Position numbers and translations under genes: made by a program
The notes under the pieces: generated by a model
Database searches by the model: none
What the model saw: the letters and a program-made list of their open reading frames with translations, nothing else
What the model was told of the DNA's origin: nothing
Assembly (NCBI GenBank): GCA_003157895.1
Contig: PMKW01000072.1
Location: 4,195-18,506 of the forward strand
Reading direction: 5' to 3'
DNA: 14,312 bases
DNA from: Methanoregula sp.
GTDB taxonomy: Archaea > Halobacteriota > Methanomicrobia > Methanomicrobiales > Methanospirillaceae
Part shown: positions 12,823 through 14,312 of the stretch, piece after piece
Layout of the letters: each line of letters starts with the position of its first letter
How positions within the stretch are numbered: position 1 is the first letter of the stretch

Positions 12823-13382
12823 CGCGATGTGAAGATGTGGTATTTTACATCTTTATCCTCAAGCTCTTCAAGGATACGCGCCTGAATCATCTTCTCCGGG
12901 TGCGGGATCGATTTGATCCGGGCCGATATATCGGCAAAACTCTCGAACGGCTTCTTGTTACGGGCCTCAAGGATCTCCCACATGAGTTTCTTACCGATAC
13001 CCGGGAGCAGGTGAAGCATGTGGAGCTTGGGCGTTATGGAGATGGACTTATTGAAGAACGTGACAAAGTCCTGCTCACGGCTCTTTATTACTTCCTCGAT
13101 AACAAAGGGGAGCTCCCCCTGTGCCGTGTGCGTCAGCTCCGCATAGCCGATACGGCGTTTCACACGTTCTATCTTATCGCGCTCGGCATCGCCGATATAC
13201 ACATTCTCATGGAGATCAATCGCTGCCGCGAGTTTCGGGACGAGCTCGAGAAGCTTGAACTGCTCTATTCCCATGGCCTGCACAACCGGCTCCCGCTTGA
13301 ACGTGGGGCGGGGATCCTCGGCATGCCCCTTCATGAGCACATCCAGTACTATCGCATTGACCTCTTTTTTCTCGACTTTCAT
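12819..13382 (-). CDS. DUF655 family protein with helix-hairpin-helix motif
   Basis: A 187-aa archaeal protein. The N-terminal half is an OB-like or beta-rich domain (MKVEKKEVNAIVLDVLMKG; KRRIGYAELTHTAQGELPF) with acidic segments. Residues about 121-155 contain a helix-hairpin-helix: HLLPGIGKKLMWEILEARN then KPFESFADI. DUF655 proteins occur between rpoF and ksgA in many archaea and are predicted to bind nucleic acid; the exact role is unknown, and a link to rRNA processing is an inference from context. The ATG at 13382 is preceded by GAGGTG 5-6 nt upstream. The rpoF stop is 8 nt upstream, and the 3' end overlaps ksgA by 4 nt. Confidence 0.93.
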   Translation of the reverse strand: MKVEKKEVNAIVLDVLMKGHAEDPRPTFKREPVVQAMGIEQFKLLELVPKLAAAIDLHENVYIGDAERDKIERVKRRIGYAELTHTAQGELPFVIEEVIKSREQDFVTFFNKSISITPKLHMLHLLPGIGKKLMWEILEARNKKPFESFADISARIKSIPHPEKMIQARILEELEDKDVKYHIFTSR

Positions 13383-13390
13383 GGCACACC

Positions 13391-13741
13391 TCAGAAGTGT
13401 GTCGTTACCGTCTCGATGATCTTGTCGATCTCTTCAGGCGTGAGCGTGAAACGCTCCTTGGCAAAGATCGCCCGTACCTCATCGCGGGTTTTTGGCATGA
13501 TGTTCGCGATGCGGTAGGCGATCTCCGGCTTCATCTTTTCCATCTGTACGAGCTCAGATACGAGATCCCGCGATTTTTCCGGGGTTGTCTTTGCAAGCTG
13601 ATTGGCATGCTCGATACTGCGCCGGAACTCGTATGACATTTCCTTCTCGGCTGCTATCCGTTCCGCCTCGACACCGGTCAGGACGGAGCGCATCTCCGGG
13701 AGCGTAACCTTCTCTTCGCTAATGATACCCTTTACTTTCAT
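13391..13741 (-). CDS. rpoF: DNA-directed RNA polymerase subunit F (Rpo4/RpoF)
   Basis: A 116-aa homolog of eukaryotic Rpb4. Together with Rpo7 it forms the stalk of archaeal RNA polymerase, which helps in initiation and processivity. The sequence shows the family form: an N-terminal strand MKVKGIISEEKVTLPEM, a central helical region with YEFRRSIEHANQLAKTTPEK and LVSELVQMEKMKPEIAYRIA, and the C-terminal HRDC-like segment NIMPKTRDEVRAIFAKER followed by LTPEEIDKII. The frame is open to a GTG at 13750, but the ATG at 13741 is correct: AGGTGA lies 5 nt upstream and MKVKG is the usual start. It sits 21 nt after rpl21e and 8 nt before the DUF655 gene. Confidence 0.95.
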   Translation of the reverse strand: MKVKGIISEEKVTLPEMRSVLTGVEAERIAAEKEMSYEFRRSIEHANQLAKTTPEKSRDLVSELVQMEKMKPEIAYRIANIMPKTRDEVRAIFAKERFTLTPEEIDKIIETVTTHF

Positions 13742-13762
13742 GCCAATCACCTGACAGTGAAT

Positions 13763-14053
13763 TTACTTTTGTGCTTTTAGATGTTGTGGTCTGGCAATGA
13801 CGATCTTATCGGCGTCGCCATCGCGAATGGTGAGCATCCACGCCCGCCCACGCTGACCGAGTATGGTTCCGGTTAACCCATGGAAACGGCGGTGGGGCAT
13901 TCCCTTCTGGACGCTGGGATTACAGACAATGTGCACCCGGTCGCCAACCTCAAATCTCTGGATAACGCAGGTGCATGGTGGCAGCCCGCGTTCTCGTAAA
14001 TCTTTCTTGAATTTATACCGTGTTTTCTTTCTTGGACCATTGTGATGTGCCAT
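13763..14053 (-). CDS. rpl21e: 50S ribosomal protein L21e
   Basis: A 96-aa basic ribosomal protein of the large subunit, found in archaea and eukaryotes only and of usual length. It has the family pattern: the basic N-terminus MAHHNGPRKKTRYKFKKDLR, the VGDRVHIVCNPSVQKGMPHR loop, and HGLTGTILGQRGRAWML, with an SH3-like barrel. The ATG at 14053 follows the pus10 TAA by one nt. Its strong ribosome binding site (AAGGAGGGAG, about 9 nt upstream) lies inside the last codons of pus10, so the two genes are translationally linked. rpoF follows 21 nt downstream. Confidence 0.97.
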   Translation of the reverse strand: MAHHNGPRKKTRYKFKKDLRERGLPPCTCVIQRFEVGDRVHIVCNPSVQKGMPHRRFHGLTGTILGQRGRAWMLTIRDGDADKIVIARPQHLKAQK

Positions 14054-14054
14054 G

Positions 14055-14312
14055 TTATTCTCCCTCCTTTGCTCCTTCCACCTGCGTGACGTCGAGGCTG
14101 GTGACGTGAGCCTTTCTTTTCAGGATCTCGGCAAGACTTGGGATGGTTCTGCCAGAGTCCCCGGATACGAGTTCCTTGATGTAGAGGCCGGCTTCGCCCA
14201 GGACTTCGACAACAAATCTGCCGTCCTGTTCCCCTGCTAACCCGATATCCAGGACTTTTCGCTCACGGATCTTATCTGCTCTCCGGTGAGCAACCCTCTC
14301 GGGCGTGCGCTG
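14055..14312 (-). CDS. pus10: tRNA pseudouridine synthase Pus10, C-terminal part
   Basis: The minus-strand frame is open from the window edge and ends with TAA at 14055-14057, giving the last 85 residues of a larger protein. The fragment starts QRTPERVAHRRADKIRERKV, followed by GRFVVEVLGEAGLYIKELVS, GDSGRTIPSLAEIL and HVTSLDVTQVEG. This matches the C-terminal end of the catalytic domain of archaeal Pus10, which makes pseudouridine 54 and 55 in the T loop of tRNA. The catalytic Asp and the N-terminal THUMP and zinc region lie outside the window. It is the first visible gene of the pus10 - rpl21e - rpoF - DUF655 - ksgA operon. Confidence 0.88.
   Translation of the reverse strand, partial: QRTPERVAHRRADKIRERKVLDIGLAGEQDGRFVVEVLGEAGLYIKELVSGDSGRTIPSLAEILKRKAHVTSLDVTQVEGAKEGE

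Noticed and set aside
1..14312. CRISPR arrays, insertion sequences, phage or defence modules
   Set aside because: No regularly spaced repeats, transposase, integrase or nuclease motifs were found on either strand by eye.

Overview
The window looks like a chromosomal segment of a methanogenic archaeon, most likely of the order Methanomicrobiales (Methanoregula-like). This is an inference from gene content and style. Core information genes are archaeal: Trm1, Pus10, L21e, Rpo4, a DUF655 protein, KsgA and a DRG-type GTPase. There is an archaeal ether-lipid prenyltransferase, and many genes have a TATA box about 27 nt upstream of a predicted leaderless or short-leader start. The two tRNA genes have no encoded CCA. 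I see no transposase, integrase, phage gene, CRISPR array or defence module.

Layout. 1-1223 (+): the 3' part of an MtnA-type sugar-phosphate isomerase, followed by a membrane-anchored, cysteine-rich DUF116 protein. 1188-2532 (-): a UbiA-family lipid prenyltransferase and then a small bactofilin-like protein, whose end overlaps the DUF116 gene tail to tail. 2598-3857: tRNA-Arg(CCT) on the minus strand and trm1 on the plus strand diverge from one shared TATA element. 4137-5249 (-): a DRG-family GTPase. 5517-5591 (+): tRNA-Glu(CTC). 5592-7316 (+): an AT-rich spacer with a perfect 20-bp palindrome, then a 119-aa hypothetical protein, a 46-aa four-cysteine protein, a 115-aa hypothetical protein and a HEAT-repeat protein. 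7417-9631 (+): a PsiE-like membrane protein and an ABC-2 exporter pair, followed by a two-way terminator hairpin. 9759-14312 (-): the archaeal translation/transcription operon pus10 - rpl21e - rpoF - DUF655 - ksgA, then a roughly 1.6-kb interruption (a structured intergenic region and a DUF1848 gene), then a HemK-family glutamine methyltransferase.

How the genes fit together. The minus-strand operon serves tRNA pseudouridylation, the ribosome, the RNA polymerase stalk, 16S rRNA dimethylation and probably release-factor methylation. Trm1 modifies G26 of tRNAs, and the neighbouring tRNA-Arg has a G at that position. The ABC pair is a plausible two-gene exporter of unknown substrate.

Main oddities. 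(1) The DUF1848 gene has an in-frame TGA just before its C-terminal cysteine cluster (C-x-C and C-x3-C-x2-C); the cluster is still encoded in the same frame for 63 more codons. (2) The ABC ATPase has no ATG, GTG or TTG in frame at its homologous N-terminus. (3) A perfectly paired three-way-junction fold lies at 11882-11941, between ksgA and the DUF1848 gene, and may be an undescribed RNA. (4) A 46-aa cysteine protein with its own promoter and ribosome binding site is encoded at 6318-6458.
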